Below are positions 5,345 to 11,777 of a DNA stretch of 11,777 nucleotides, piece after piece. The translations under genes were made by a program, and so were the position numbers. Origin of the DNA: JAAZMA01 sp964564325 (GTDB lineage: Bacteria; Bacillota; Clostridia; Tissierellales; Tepidimicrobiaceae). The stretch covers positions 1 to 11,777 of the forward strand of contig CAZMBD010000067.1 in the NCBI GenBank assembly GCA_964564325.1. Direction: 5' to 3'. A model generated the notes under the pieces. It searched no databases. It worked only from the letters and a program-made list of their open reading frames with translations, and had not been told where the DNA came from. How positions within the stretch are numbered: the stretch's first letter is position 1; every line of letters starts with the position of its first letter.

Positions 5345-6487
5345 CTATACTTCTTTAGATATTTTTCTAAGAGCTTTTATACCTGTTTCAATTTCATCAA
5401 AATTATTAAAGGGACCAAAGCTAAATCTTACTACGCCTTGTTCAAATGTACCTATGGTCTTATGAGCTAAAGGTGCACAGTGAAGTCCTGGCCTTACTGC
5501 TATATTATAGTATTCATCTAATATATAACTAATTTCAGAAGAGTCCTCATCTCTTATATTTATAGGAACTACAGCTCCTTGTTCTTTAATATTTAAAGGT
5601 CCATAGACTTTTACTCCATCTATTTTAGTTATTTCTTCAATAAAATATTTAGTTAATTCTTCTTCATGTTTTCTAATATTATCCATGCCTTTTTCTAATA
5701 TATATTTAATACCTGTCCCAAGTCCTACAATACCAGGTCCATTTGGTGTACCTGATTCATATTTATCAGGATTTACATCTGGTTGTTCTAATAAATGAGA
5801 TATACTACCAGTTCCACCTTGTTTCATTTCTTTTAATTTTATATTATCTCCTATATATAGTGCACCTGTTCCTTGTGGTCCTAATAGACCTTTGTGACCT
5901 GGAAAAGCTAAGAGATCTATATTCATCTTTTTTACATCTATATCATATACCCCTGCAGATTGAGCTCCATCTACCATATAGCATATATTATTTTTCTTAG
6001 CAATTATTCCTATTTCTTCTATAGGCATTATAGTGCCCGTTAAATTAGATACATGAGTAGTTATAATTAGCTTTGTATTGTCCTTTATGCTTTTTTCTAT
6101 ATTCCTAGGATCAAGTCTACCCATAGAATCACATTGGACAATAGTAGTTTCTATATTCTCTTTTTCTAGTGCCTTTAGGGGTCTTAGGACTGAGTTGTGT
6201 TCCATAGATGTAGTAATTACATGATCCCCTTTATTTAATATACCTTTCATTCCTAGATTTAAACTATCTGTGCAATTAAAAGTATAGATTATATTCATCG
6301 GATTATCTATATTAAATAATTTAGCTATTAGCTCCCTTGTTTCATATATTTCTCTTCCAAGTTTTAATGCTAATTTATGTCCCGATCTCCCTGGATTAGC
6401 TCCATATTCTTTCATAACTTTCATTATAGAATCATAAACCATATTTGGTTTTGGAAAAGAAGTTGCCGCATTGTCAAAATAAATCAT
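5345..6487 (-). CDS. Class V aminotransferase, cysteine desulfurase-like (EF2568 type)
   Basis: The 380-residue PLP enzyme belongs to the NifS/Csd group of fold-type I aminotransferases, which take sulfur from cysteine or selenium from selenocysteine. It begins directly at MIYFDNAATSFPKP, without the N-terminal extension of SufS, as in the TIGR01977 (EF2568) subfamily. Visible key residues: H97 (EHNS), D173 (MVDGAQSAG), the Schiff-base lysine K199 (PGHKG) and C337 in RPGLHCAPLAH, the expected position of the persulfide cysteine. GGAGG is 7 bases from the ATG and an extended -10 lies upstream, so it starts a transcription unit that continues into the DUF4446 gene. The physiological acceptor is unknown. 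No suf or isc scaffold gene is adjacent, and the substrate (cysteine or selenocysteine) cannot be decided from sequence. Confidence 0.88.
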   Translation of the reverse strand: MIYFDNAATSFPKPNMVYDSIMKVMKEYGANPGRSGHKLALKLGREIYETRELIAKLFNIDNPMNIIYTFNCTDSLNLGMKGILNKGDHVITTSMEHNSVLRPLKALEKENIETTIVQCDSMGRLDPRNIEKSIKDNTKLIITTHVSNLTGTIMPIEEIGIIAKKNNICYMVDGAQSAGVYDIDVKKMNIDLLAFPGHKGLLGPQGTGALYIGDNIKLKEMKQGGTGSISHLLEQPDVNPDKYESGTPNGPGIVGLGTGIKYILEKGMDNIRKHEEELTKYFIEEITKIDGVKVYGPLNIKEQGAVVPINIRDEDSSEISYILDEYYNIAVRPGLHCAPLAHKTIGTFEQGVVRFSFGPFNNFDEIETGIKALRKISKEV

Positions 6488-6514
6488 TTCGCCACCTCCA
6501 ATATTTATAGATTA

Positions 6515-6523
6515 ATTATACCA
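6515..6523 (-). promoter_or_regulatory. Extended -10 promoter of the desulfurase-like gene
   Basis: TGGTATAAT on the minus strand is an extended -10 element, about 28 bases before the start codon. The -35 is poor (TAGTCA, 17 bases upstream). The fchA terminator lies just upstream, so a promoter is needed here. Confidence 0.5.
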
Positions 6524-6542
6524 TATAGTTTAATTTTTGACT

Positions 6543-6570
6543 AAAAAAAGCTCAAAACTGAGCTTTTTTT
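6543..6570 (-). terminator. Rho-independent terminator of fchA
   Basis: AAAAAAAGCTC (6543-6553) pairs with GAGCTTTTTTT (6560-6570) around a six-base loop. On the minus strand, two bases after the fchA stop, it reads as a GCTC/GAGC stem ending in a run of seven T. It separates fchA from the desulfurase-like gene. Confidence 0.8.
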
Positions 6571-6571
6571 A

Positions 6572-7207
6572 TTATAGTCTATCATATACAGTTTTCATTA
6601 ATTCTTCTTTTAATTTATATCCATCTTCCATTAATTGATTTACCTTTTTCTCTACATTAGTTCTATATTTTTCATCTTTTATGCTTTTTAGGTTTATTTT
6701 TACATTTAAAATAGCACCTTCTAATCCAGTAACTGCAAGAAGAGCTCCTACACCAATATCAGTAATTGCATTTGAATTTCCATAATGTGCAAATACATTT
6801 TGTAATTCTAATACTTTATAGCATTCTTCTGCACATTCTAACGGAACTTCTAACGCCTTCTTATAGCCTGATTGGATAGCTTCTGTTCTAGCTTTCTTTT
6901 CTTCTTCTGTTCCCTTTGGCATTTTAAATGCTTCCATTACTCCGTCAAAAGCTTTAGTATCTTCATCTACTATTTCTTTTAATCTTTTGATACTATTTTG
7001 AATTTCCTTGTAATTCTTATCCATTTCTACTTTGATTTCTTCATCCAATTCTTCATAAGCTTTTTTACCAAATGTTAAATTACCAACCATTGATGTCAAT
7101 GCTGCTCCTAAACTACCTGCAAGTGCTGCTACACTACCTCCTCCTGGAGTAGGTTCTCCTGATAGTACTTCACTTACATAATCATTTACGCTTTTGTTTA
7201 TAAACAT
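6572..7207 (-). CDS. fchA: Cyclodeaminase/methenyl-THF cyclohydrolase family protein
   Basis: The 211-residue all-helical protein belongs to the FTCD_C/FchA family, which deaminates 5-formimino-THF or hydrolyses 5,10-methenyl-THF in the cytosol. The N-terminal signature EPTPGGGSVAALAGSLGAAL (18-37) and the later HYGNSNAITDIGVGALL segment (about 141-157) are both intact; they form the folate-binding region in the family. The length (about 205-215) is normal, with no fused formiminotransferase domain. The ribosome binding site is modest (GGTGGTGAT). A promoter lies upstream (7249-7277) and a strong terminator downstream, so it is a single-gene unit. In anaerobes the protein takes part in purine or histidine degradation or in one-carbon folate interconversion. 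No other folate gene is adjacent, so which reaction dominates cannot be told. Confidence 0.88.
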   Translation of the reverse strand: MFINKSVNDYVSEVLSGEPTPGGGSVAALAGSLGAALTSMVGNLTFGKKAYEELDEEIKVEMDKNYKEIQNSIKRLKEIVDEDTKAFDGVMEAFKMPKGTEEEKKARTEAIQSGYKKALEVPLECAEECYKVLELQNVFAHYGNSNAITDIGVGALLAVTGLEGAILNVKINLKSIKDEKYRTNVEKKVNQLMEDGYKLKEELMKTVYDRL

Positions 7208-7248
7208 TTGATCACCACCGTTAATTTTTTATATTGCTTACCACAATT

Positions 7249-7277
7249 ATTATATTATAGAAATGGCCTCAAATCAA
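7249..7277 (-). promoter_or_regulatory. Promoter of fchA
   Basis: TTGATT (7277-7272) is 17 bases from TATAAT (7254-7249) on the minus strand. A second TATAAT overlaps at 7259-7254. It begins right after the stop of the exchanger gene and gives a leader of about 35 bases. Confidence 0.6.
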
Positions 7278-7278
7278 A

Positions 7279-8226
7279 TTAAAAAAGGATTAAAAGATAT
7301 GTAATATAAATGCCTAGAAATACTATGCCTGTAAATCTACTTATTCTTTCTTTTAAAAGTCCTGTTAATATAAAAATTAAACCTATTAATATTGCCATAG
7401 GTATATCTAAAAATAATGTTTGACTTGATATTATCAAGCCTTGATCCGATACTAATGTAGAGGCTCCCATGATTATAGATAAATTTAATATATTGGCACC
7501 TAAAATATTCCCAATAGATATATCTTCTTCATTTTTAACAATAGCAGTTACAGAAGTCACTAATTCTGGTACAGAGGTACCTACTGCAAGTAATGTAAGA
7601 CTCACTACTTGCTTTGGAATTCTAAGTATATTAGCAATATCTACTCCAGCATCTACTAGTATATGAGCACCATATATAATTAGTCCACCACCTATGGCAA
7701 ATTTAAGAGCATTAAAAACAGCTTCCTTTTTATCAATAAAATATTTCCGTTTTTTGTTTTTCTCTCTATTTCTTTTTTTATGTTCAAATATATTTATTAT
7801 TAAAAAAGGTATTATTAAAGCTATTAAAAAATACCCTTCTTTGTAGTCGATTCGTCCATCCTTAGATAATATGAAAAATATAAATAAATTAATTAACATC
7901 ATAGTACCCTTTATTCCAAAATAATCATCTTTTACTTTCATAGGTCTTATCAATGCGCATATACCTATAATAAATGCAATATTGCATATATAAGAACCTA
8001 AAGCATTTCCAACTGCCATTTCTGAAAAACCTTCATTGCTAGCAACTGTAGATACAAAAAATTCAGGCAAAGTAGTGGCCAAACTAATAATAGTGGCAGC
8101 TATAATTCCAGAGGATATACCAGTTCTTTCAGCTATCCATATTGAGGCATCTACAAACCACTCTCCACCTTTTATAGTCATTATTAAACCTATTATAAAT
8201 AAAAATAGCACCCATATAATCTCCAT
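7279..8226 (-). CDS. CaCA-family sodium/calcium (cation) exchanger
   Basis: This 315-residue integral membrane protein shows the two inverted alpha repeats that define the CaCA superfamily. Alpha-1 is at about 45-88 (SLATTLPEFF...VGNALGSYICN) and alpha-2 at about 211-254 (AVGTSVPELVTS...IGNILGANILN). E55 and E221 match the ion-binding glutamates known from the archaeal NCX structure. About ten membrane segments are visible, with a basic cytoplasmic loop (KKRNREKNKKRK, 150-161) between the halves. Alpha-1 has ATT instead of the usual GTS before the PE, a modest deviation. GGAGG lies 5 bases from the ATG. It is transcribed away from ytaF, and the leaders of the two genes share a mirrored sequence. 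It likely expels Ca2+ or another divalent cation in exchange for Na+ or H+; the ion is not decided by sequence. Confidence 0.9.
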   Translation of the reverse strand: MEIIWVLFLFIIGLIMTIKGGEWFVDASIWIAERTGISSGIIAATIISLATTLPEFFVSTVASNEGFSEMAVGNALGSYICNIAFIIGICALIRPMKVKDDYFGIKGTMMLINLFIFFILSKDGRIDYKEGYFLIALIIPFLIINIFEHKKRNREKNKKRKYFIDKKEAVFNALKFAIGGGLIIYGAHILVDAGVDIANILRIPKQVVSLTLLAVGTSVPELVTSVTAIVKNEEDISIGNILGANILNLSIIMGASTLVSDQGLIISSQTLFLDIPMAILIGLIFILTGLLKERISRFTGIVFLGIYITYLLILF

Positions 8227-8241
8227 ACTTTCCTCCTAGCC

Positions 8242-8381
8242 TATTTTAAAACTACATTATTTCACTATTATTATATTTATATATTAGGCCAATCCTTTAT
8301 ATTACATATTATTTTCTATGTCACAGTTAAATTTACTTTGAATAATATATTAATAATTAAAAATGTAGTTTATTTAAAATA
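8242..8381. repeat. Mirrored leader sequences in the exchanger/ytaF intergenic region
   Basis: An inverted repeat spans this 140-base stretch. The left arm is 8242-8258 (TATTTTAAA then ACTACATT). The right arm, 8362-8381, is its reverse complement with three extra bases in the middle. The arms are about 103 bases apart, and each lies roughly 13-15 bases from the start codon of its own gene, ending against its ribosome binding site. No target-site duplication or clear promoter pair is seen between them. Confidence 0.6.
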
Positions 8382-8394
8382 AGGGGTGTTTTTA

Positions 8395-9015
8395 GTGGAG
8401 ACAATATTATTAGTGCTAGCTTTATCCCTAGACGCTTTTGTTGCAAGTATAGCCTATGGAACTAATGGGATTAAAATTCCTTTTAAATCTATAATTATAA
8501 TAGACTTAGTATGTGGATTTTTCCTTTTTATATCTTTAATTTTAGGTGCATTTTTGAAAAGTATATTACCTAATCACATCACTATAATTATTAGTTTTCT
8601 AATATTATTAAGTATTGGTATATATTATTTGTTTGAAAGCATAATAAAAAATTATTTGAAAAAGAAAAAGGGAGAGAATAGTAAATTAAAATTAAAAGTA
8701 TTTAATATATCCCTTATAATAGAAATTTATATAGATGAAATGAAAGCAGACATAGATAATTCCAAAACCCTTAGCTCAGGCGAAGCCCTATATCTAGCTT
8801 CTGCCCTGTCCTTAGACTCCTTAGCCATTGGTTTTGGAACTGGACTCGCAAATATAAATATATTTTATATAATAACTTTTTCTCTAATAATGGACCTAGT
8901 AGCCATATGGCTTGGATTATTTCTAGGTCGAATTTTTGTTGAAAAATCTAAAATTGATTTATCTTGGTTAGCAGGAATTATATTAATTATATTAGCCATA
9001 TTTAAATTAGTATAA
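8395..9015 (+). CDS. ytaF: Sporulation membrane protein YtaF (MntP-like)
   Basis: The 206-residue membrane protein matches YtaF, a sporulation-associated relative of the MntP manganese exporter. Two related three-helix halves each begin with an ALSLD motif: ALSLDAFVASIAYG near the N-terminus and ALSLDSLAIGFGTG at about 137-150. A charged loop (KKKKGENSK, about 89-97) and a soluble stretch with EIYIDEMKADIDNS separate them. The GTG start at 8395 is chosen because AAGGGG (8381-8386) is 8 bases away and the protein then begins METILLVLALSLDAF, as usual; the earlier in-frame GTG at 8386 overlaps that ribosome binding site. It diverges from the cation exchanger and its last 14 bases overlap the end of the PhzF gene. 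Transport of Mn2+ or another cation is inferred from the relatives. Confidence 0.85.
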   Translation: METILLVLALSLDAFVASIAYGTNGIKIPFKSIIIIDLVCGFFLFISLILGAFLKSILPNHITIIISFLILLSIGIYYLFESIIKNYLKKKKGENSKLKLKVFNISLIIEIYIDEMKADIDNSKTLSSGEALYLASALSLDSLAIGFGTGLANINIFYIITFSLIMDLVAIWLGLFLGRIFVEKSKIDLSWLAGIILIILAIFKLV

Positions 9016-9898
9016 TTCCCTCTAAAACTATTTTTGCCTGACCCCCTACTTTTACTATATAACCTTTTCTTGTTTCTTCAATTTCACAATATATTTTAGA
9101 TGGCCTATTTAGACTTTCCCCCTGGAAGGATATTATTTGATTATTATCTATATATCCTTCCTTTTTTAAAAAATAAATTAAAGCACCATTAGATGTGCCA
9201 GTAGCTGCTTCCTCATTTATTCCAACTAAAGGTGCAAAATTCCTAGTAAATACTCTATCTGAATTTTTATTAGATAAGTGAAATATATGAATTCCTGTAA
9301 CTTCTAATTTTTCTGACAATAAGGATAGCTTTTTAAAATCTACATTTAAATTATCAAACACTTCTTTATCTTTTATTGGTAATATTATATCTGGAAGGCC
9401 TGTAGAGATAATTTTAGGATATATAAATTTCCCCTCTATACCTATATCTTCTACTTGAATATTAAGACATTCTAATAGAGGGTCTATATCCTTTATTTTA
9501 TTTAATTCTTGAGGCATAGCCTGTTCCATTAATACTTTTTCTATCTTTCCATTGTGGAAAAATATTTCTACTGCTAATTTGCCTACTTTTGTATTCTGAT
9601 ATACTTTTTTAATACCATTTTCAATAGGTGATATATAGCCTTTAGCTGCTAAAGTATAAAAAGATGCAATAGTTGCATGACCACATAAATCCACTTCAGA
9701 AACTGGAGTAAAAAACCTCACTTTATAATTGTCACTATCTATGGGAATTATAAAAACAGTTTCTGAAAGATTCATTTCCTTGGCTATATTTTGCATATCC
9801 ATATCTGTTAATCCCCTAGCATCTGGAACTACTCCTGCTGGGTTTCCACCAAAAGCTTTGTCTGTAAAGGCATCTGCCTGATATATATGAATTTCCAT
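9002..9898 (-). CDS. PhzF-family isomerase/epimerase
   Basis: The 298-residue protein is a complete PhzF-family member (diaminopimelate-epimerase-like fold, two domains). It starts MEIHIYQADAFTDKAFGGNPAGV, the family signature. E46 in LSETVF is the position of the catalytic acid/base of PhzF, followed by DLCGHATIAS (70-79). The second domain has FAPLVGINEEAATGTSNGAL, the usual partner segment. No phenazine gene is near, so it is one of the many generic PhzF-like enzymes of unknown substrate. AGAGGTG lies about 7 bases before the ATG. It begins 34 bases after parB, and almost all of that gap is a parS site, so it may be transcribed from the parAB promoter. Its 3' end overlaps ytaF by 14 bases without a visible terminator. 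Confidence 0.88.
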   Translation of the reverse strand: MEIHIYQADAFTDKAFGGNPAGVVPDARGLTDMDMQNIAKEMNLSETVFIIPIDSDNYKVRFFTPVSEVDLCGHATIASFYTLAAKGYISPIENGIKKVYQNTKVGKLAVEIFFHNGKIEKVLMEQAMPQELNKIKDIDPLLECLNIQVEDIGIEGKFIYPKIISTGLPDIILPIKDKEVFDNLNVDFKKLSLLSEKLEVTGIHIFHLSNKNSDRVFTRNFAPLVGINEEAATGTSNGALIYFLKKEGYIDNNQIISFQGESLNRPSKIYCEIEETRKGYIVKVGGQAKIVLEGIILI

Positions 9899-9915
9899 TA
9901 CTTTTCACCTCTAAA

Positions 9916-9931
9916 TGTTTCACGTGAAACA
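9916..9931. promoter_or_regulatory. parS centromere site 1
   Basis: A perfect 16-bp palindrome, TGTTTCACGTGAAACA, identical to the consensus ParB/Spo0J loading site of Bacillus. It lies immediately behind the parB stop codon and just upstream of the PhzF ribosome binding site. ParB would bind here, clamp and spread using CTP. Confidence 0.95.
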
Positions 9932-9932
9932 A

Positions 9933-10790
9933 TTATGATAAAATCTCTATTATTCTTTCTAAATCTTCATCATTATAAAATTCTATTTCTATTTTCCCAC
10001 CATTTTTTTTAGGAATTAAATTTACTTTGGTTCCTAGTGAACTCATTAGTTTTTCTTCAATATCTACAATGAAAGGATCTTTTGTAGGCATAGCTTTAGA
10101 TTTTTGTTTCTTGGACTTTTTAGCTATCTTTTCAGTTTCTCTTACATTCATTTTATTGTTTATTATTTCATCAGCTGTTTTTAATCTTTCTTTTTTGTTT
10201 GGAATAGCTAATAATGCCCTACCATGACTAGAACTTAGTTTTCCTTCTGCTATATTTTCTATAATTTCCTCGTCTAAGTTTAAAAGCCTTACAGTATTTC
10301 CTATATAGGATCTGCTTTTTCCTATAGCTTTTGCTAAGTCTTCTTGAGTTAATTTATAATTTTCCATGAGAGATTTATATGCTAGAGCCTCTTCAATTGG
10401 ATTTAAATCTTCCCTTTGTATATTCTCAATTAAAGCAAGTTTCATAGCTTCCTTATCATCTATTTCTTTGATAATACAAGGAATTTCTTCTAATTTAGCT
10501 TCCTTTGCCGCTCTCCAACGTCTTTCTCCTGCAATAATTTCATATTTATCTTCTTTTTTTCTAACTATAATAGGCTGTATAACACCAAATTGTTCAATGG
10601 ATTCTTTTAATTCATTTAAAGATTCCTTTTCAAATTGTTTTCTAGGCTGCTCTTCATTTGGCTCGATTTCATTTAAATTTACATGCACAATAGATTCTTC
10701 ATCTACTTCTTCATTTAGTAAATCCATTATAGGTTCTTCTGGTAATAATGCCGCCAAGCCCTTGCCTAATCCCCTTTTCTTCGTAGCCAT
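9933..10790 (-). CDS. parB: Chromosome-partitioning protein ParB (Spo0J)
   Basis: The 285-residue ParB loads at parS as a CTP-dependent sliding clamp and helps SMC loading and origin segregation. In order it has the N-terminal ParA-interacting tail (KKRGLGKGLAALL, 4-16), the CTP-binding domain with NEEQPRKQF (45-53), the GERRWR motif (88-93) and ENIQREDLNPIEEA (122-135). A helix-turn-helix follows (LTQEDLAKAIGKSRSYIGNTVRLL, about 147-170), then a lysine-rich linker (224-233) and a C-terminal dimerisation domain. No key residue is missing and the length is normal. Its ATG follows the parA stop codon with no gap; the ribosome binding site (GGGGG-type) lies inside the end of parA, so the two are translationally coupled. 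A perfect parS touches its 3' end. It is assigned to the chromosomal type because of the parS sequence and spore-former context. Confidence 0.96.
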   Translation of the reverse strand: MATKKRGLGKGLAALLPEEPIMDLLNEEVDEESIVHVNLNEIEPNEEQPRKQFEKESLNELKESIEQFGVIQPIIVRKKEDKYEIIAGERRWRAAKEAKLEEIPCIIKEIDDKEAMKLALIENIQREDLNPIEEALAYKSLMENYKLTQEDLAKAIGKSRSYIGNTVRLLNLDEEIIENIAEGKLSSSHGRALLAIPNKKERLKTADEIINNKMNVRETEKIAKKSKKQKSKAMPTKDPFIVDIEEKLMSSLGTKVNLIPKKNGGKIEIEFYNDEDLERIIEILS

Positions 10791-11564
10791 TTAAAACACC
10801 CCCTCTTGTAAATATAAAAATTCTTCGGCTAATTCCATATAGGCCTCTGCCCCCTTGGATTTAGAATCATAATCTATTATTGAAAGTCCATAGGAAGGCG
10901 CTTCTGCCAATCTTACATTACGAGGTATAATAGAAGTGTATACTTTCCCTTTGAAATATTTCTTAACTTCATCTACTACTTGTATAGATAAATTAGTCCT
11001 GCCATCAAACATACTAAGAACTACCCCTTCTATTTCTAAATCAGGATTTAAGCCTTTTTTAACTAGGATTATAGTATCCATAAGCTGACTAACTCCTTCT
11101 AGAGCATAGTACTCACATTGAATAGGAATTAAAACACTATGAGATGCAGTCAATCCATTTATACTTAATAATCCTAAGGATGGGGGACAGTCTATAAATA
11201 TATAATCATATTTATCCTGAATAGACTCAATAGATTTTTTTAAACATAGCTCTCTCTCATCTATTTCTATAAGTTCTATCTCAGCCCCTGCCAAATCTAC
11301 ATTTGAAGGTAGAATATCCACATTTTCTGCAGAAGTTTCAAGTATTATTTTTTCTAAATTTACTCCATTAATTAATCCATCATAAGTGGATAAATTTAAA
11401 CTTAACTTGTCCACTCCAAGACCACTGGTAGCATTGCCTTGAGGATCTATATCTATTACTAATATCTTTTGATCAAGTTTTCCAAGTGCTGCAGCCAAAT
11501 TTATTACAGTAGTAGTTTTTCCAACTCCACCTTTTTGATTAAATATAGTAATTATCCGTGCCAT
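10791..11564 (-). CDS. parA: Chromosome-partitioning ATPase ParA (Soj)
   Basis: The 257-residue ParA/MinD-type ATPase binds DNA nonspecifically as an ATP dimer and is released by ParB. The deviant Walker A motif KGGVGKTT is at 11-18 with signature lysine K11. Switch I/Walker A' is DIDPQGNATSGLG (38-50) and Walker B is YIFIDCPPSLGLL. It lacks the N-terminal helix-turn-helix of plasmid P1-type ParA, as expected for a chromosomal Soj. AGGAG is 8 bases from the ATG. A possible -10 (TATGAT, 11596-11601) lies upstream with a weak -35. The second parS site is about 75 bases upstream, so ParB spreading could affect its transcription. It is directly coupled to parB. The rnpA/mnmG/rsmG-type genes often found upstream are not in the window. 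Confidence 0.96.
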   Translation of the reverse strand: MARIITIFNQKGGVGKTTTVINLAAALGKLDQKILVIDIDPQGNATSGLGVDKLSLNLSTYDGLINGVNLEKIILETSAENVDILPSNVDLAGAEIELIEIDERELCLKKSIESIQDKYDYIFIDCPPSLGLLSINGLTASHSVLIPIQCEYYALEGVSQLMDTIILVKKGLNPDLEIEGVVLSMFDGRTNLSIQVVDEVKKYFKGKVYTSIIPRNVRLAEAPSYGLSIIDYDSKSKGAEAYMELAEEFLYLQEGVF

Positions 11565-11639
11565 TTTTTACACTCCTATATGTACTTTTATTTATATCAT
11601 ATCAGAATGGGGAGAAAAAAAGAAATGTTTTTTGAAAAA

Positions 11640-11655
11640 TGTTTCACGTGAAACA
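11640..11655. promoter_or_regulatory. parS centromere site 2
   Basis: A second perfect copy of the 16-bp palindrome TGTTTCACGTGAAACA, 75 bases upstream of the parA start codon. With the site at 9916 it brackets the parAB operon, a little over 1.7 kb apart. It may both load ParB and influence parA transcription. Confidence 0.95.
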
Positions 11656-11722
11656 TTTAATAGAAATAATCTTTTTTCTCTATTTTAATTTGTTTTCTTA
11701 TTATTATGGAAATCACAATATT

Positions 11723-11777
11723 TTGAACCTCCCACGATTAAAATCGCAGGATTCAGTTGTAAACAACATGGTGTGTC
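11723..11777 (-). mobile_element. Right end of an IS605/IS607-type TnpB element (partial)
   Basis: Read on the minus strand, the last bases hold a short hairpin (GTTGT-AA type arms at 11756-11767), then CTGAATCCTGCGATT, an imperfect hairpin CGATT/AATCG, and GTGGGAGGTTCAA ending at 11723. This is the layout of the right end of TnpB-carrying IS605/IS607 elements, where the terminal hairpin and GGGAGGTTCAA form the 3' part of the omega-RNA scaffold. The rest of the element, including any tnpB, would lie beyond the window. Bases 11722 downward on that strand would be flanking DNA and the guide segment. Recognition is from memory of the motif. Confidence 0.5.

Noticed and set aside
10027..10794. 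Two plus-strand frames opposite parB
   Set aside because: Shadow translations; parB is complete with all its motifs.

Overview
The window is AT-rich and gene-dense and looks like a low-GC Gram-positive chromosome close to the replication origin. It carries a complete chromosomal parA-parB (soj-spo0J) pair with two perfect 16-bp parS sites. The sporulation-type genes yyaC and ytaF, an fchA-type cyclodeaminase, and a probable selenocysteine-encoding glutaredoxin gene suggest an anaerobic, endospore-forming member of the Clostridia or Tissierellia. That placement is inferred from gene content; no rRNA or other marker is present.

Layout. Positions 1-1400 are a decay zone. They hold the C-terminal part of an ATP-binding (AlbA/HATPase-type) regulator, a scrap of a subtilisin-family protease, and an orphan reading frame with no convincing start. 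Positions 1416-2400 hold a possible 32-residue membrane peptide, the RNA 2',3'-cyclic phosphodiesterase thpR, and an 85-codon glutaredoxin-like gene. That last gene is interrupted by one TGA exactly where the first redox cysteine of the CxxC motif should be, and a candidate bacterial SECIS hairpin lies 22 nt after it. Two near-identical terminator-like hairpins bracket it. Positions 2414-3847 encode a membrane-anchored LysM-G5-M23 cell-wall peptidase with a recognisable promoter, a dyad over its -35 box and a hairpin against its ribosome binding site.

Positions 4211-9898 carry yyaC, a DUF4446 protein, a class V aminotransferase/cysteine desulfurase-like enzyme, fchA, a CaCA-family cation exchanger, ytaF and a PhzF-family enzyme. 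Most are on the minus strand; yyaC and ytaF are on the plus strand. The exchanger and ytaF diverge from a 168-bp gap whose two leaders are mirror copies of each other. parB and parA (9933-11564) follow, with one parS directly behind parB and one upstream of parA. The last ~55 bases look like the right end, and omega-RNA 3' end, of an IS605/IS607-type TnpB element lying mostly outside the window.

How the genes fit together: parAB/parS handle origin segregation; yyaC and ytaF, and perhaps the M23 peptidase, fit sporulation or envelope remodelling; fchA serves one-carbon folate metabolism. The cysteine desulfurase-like enzyme could supply sulfur or selenium, which would be relevant if the TGA codon is read as selenocysteine. 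That link is inference. The most interesting object is the TGA-containing glutaredoxin gene, which a standard gene caller would miss because it breaks at the TGA.
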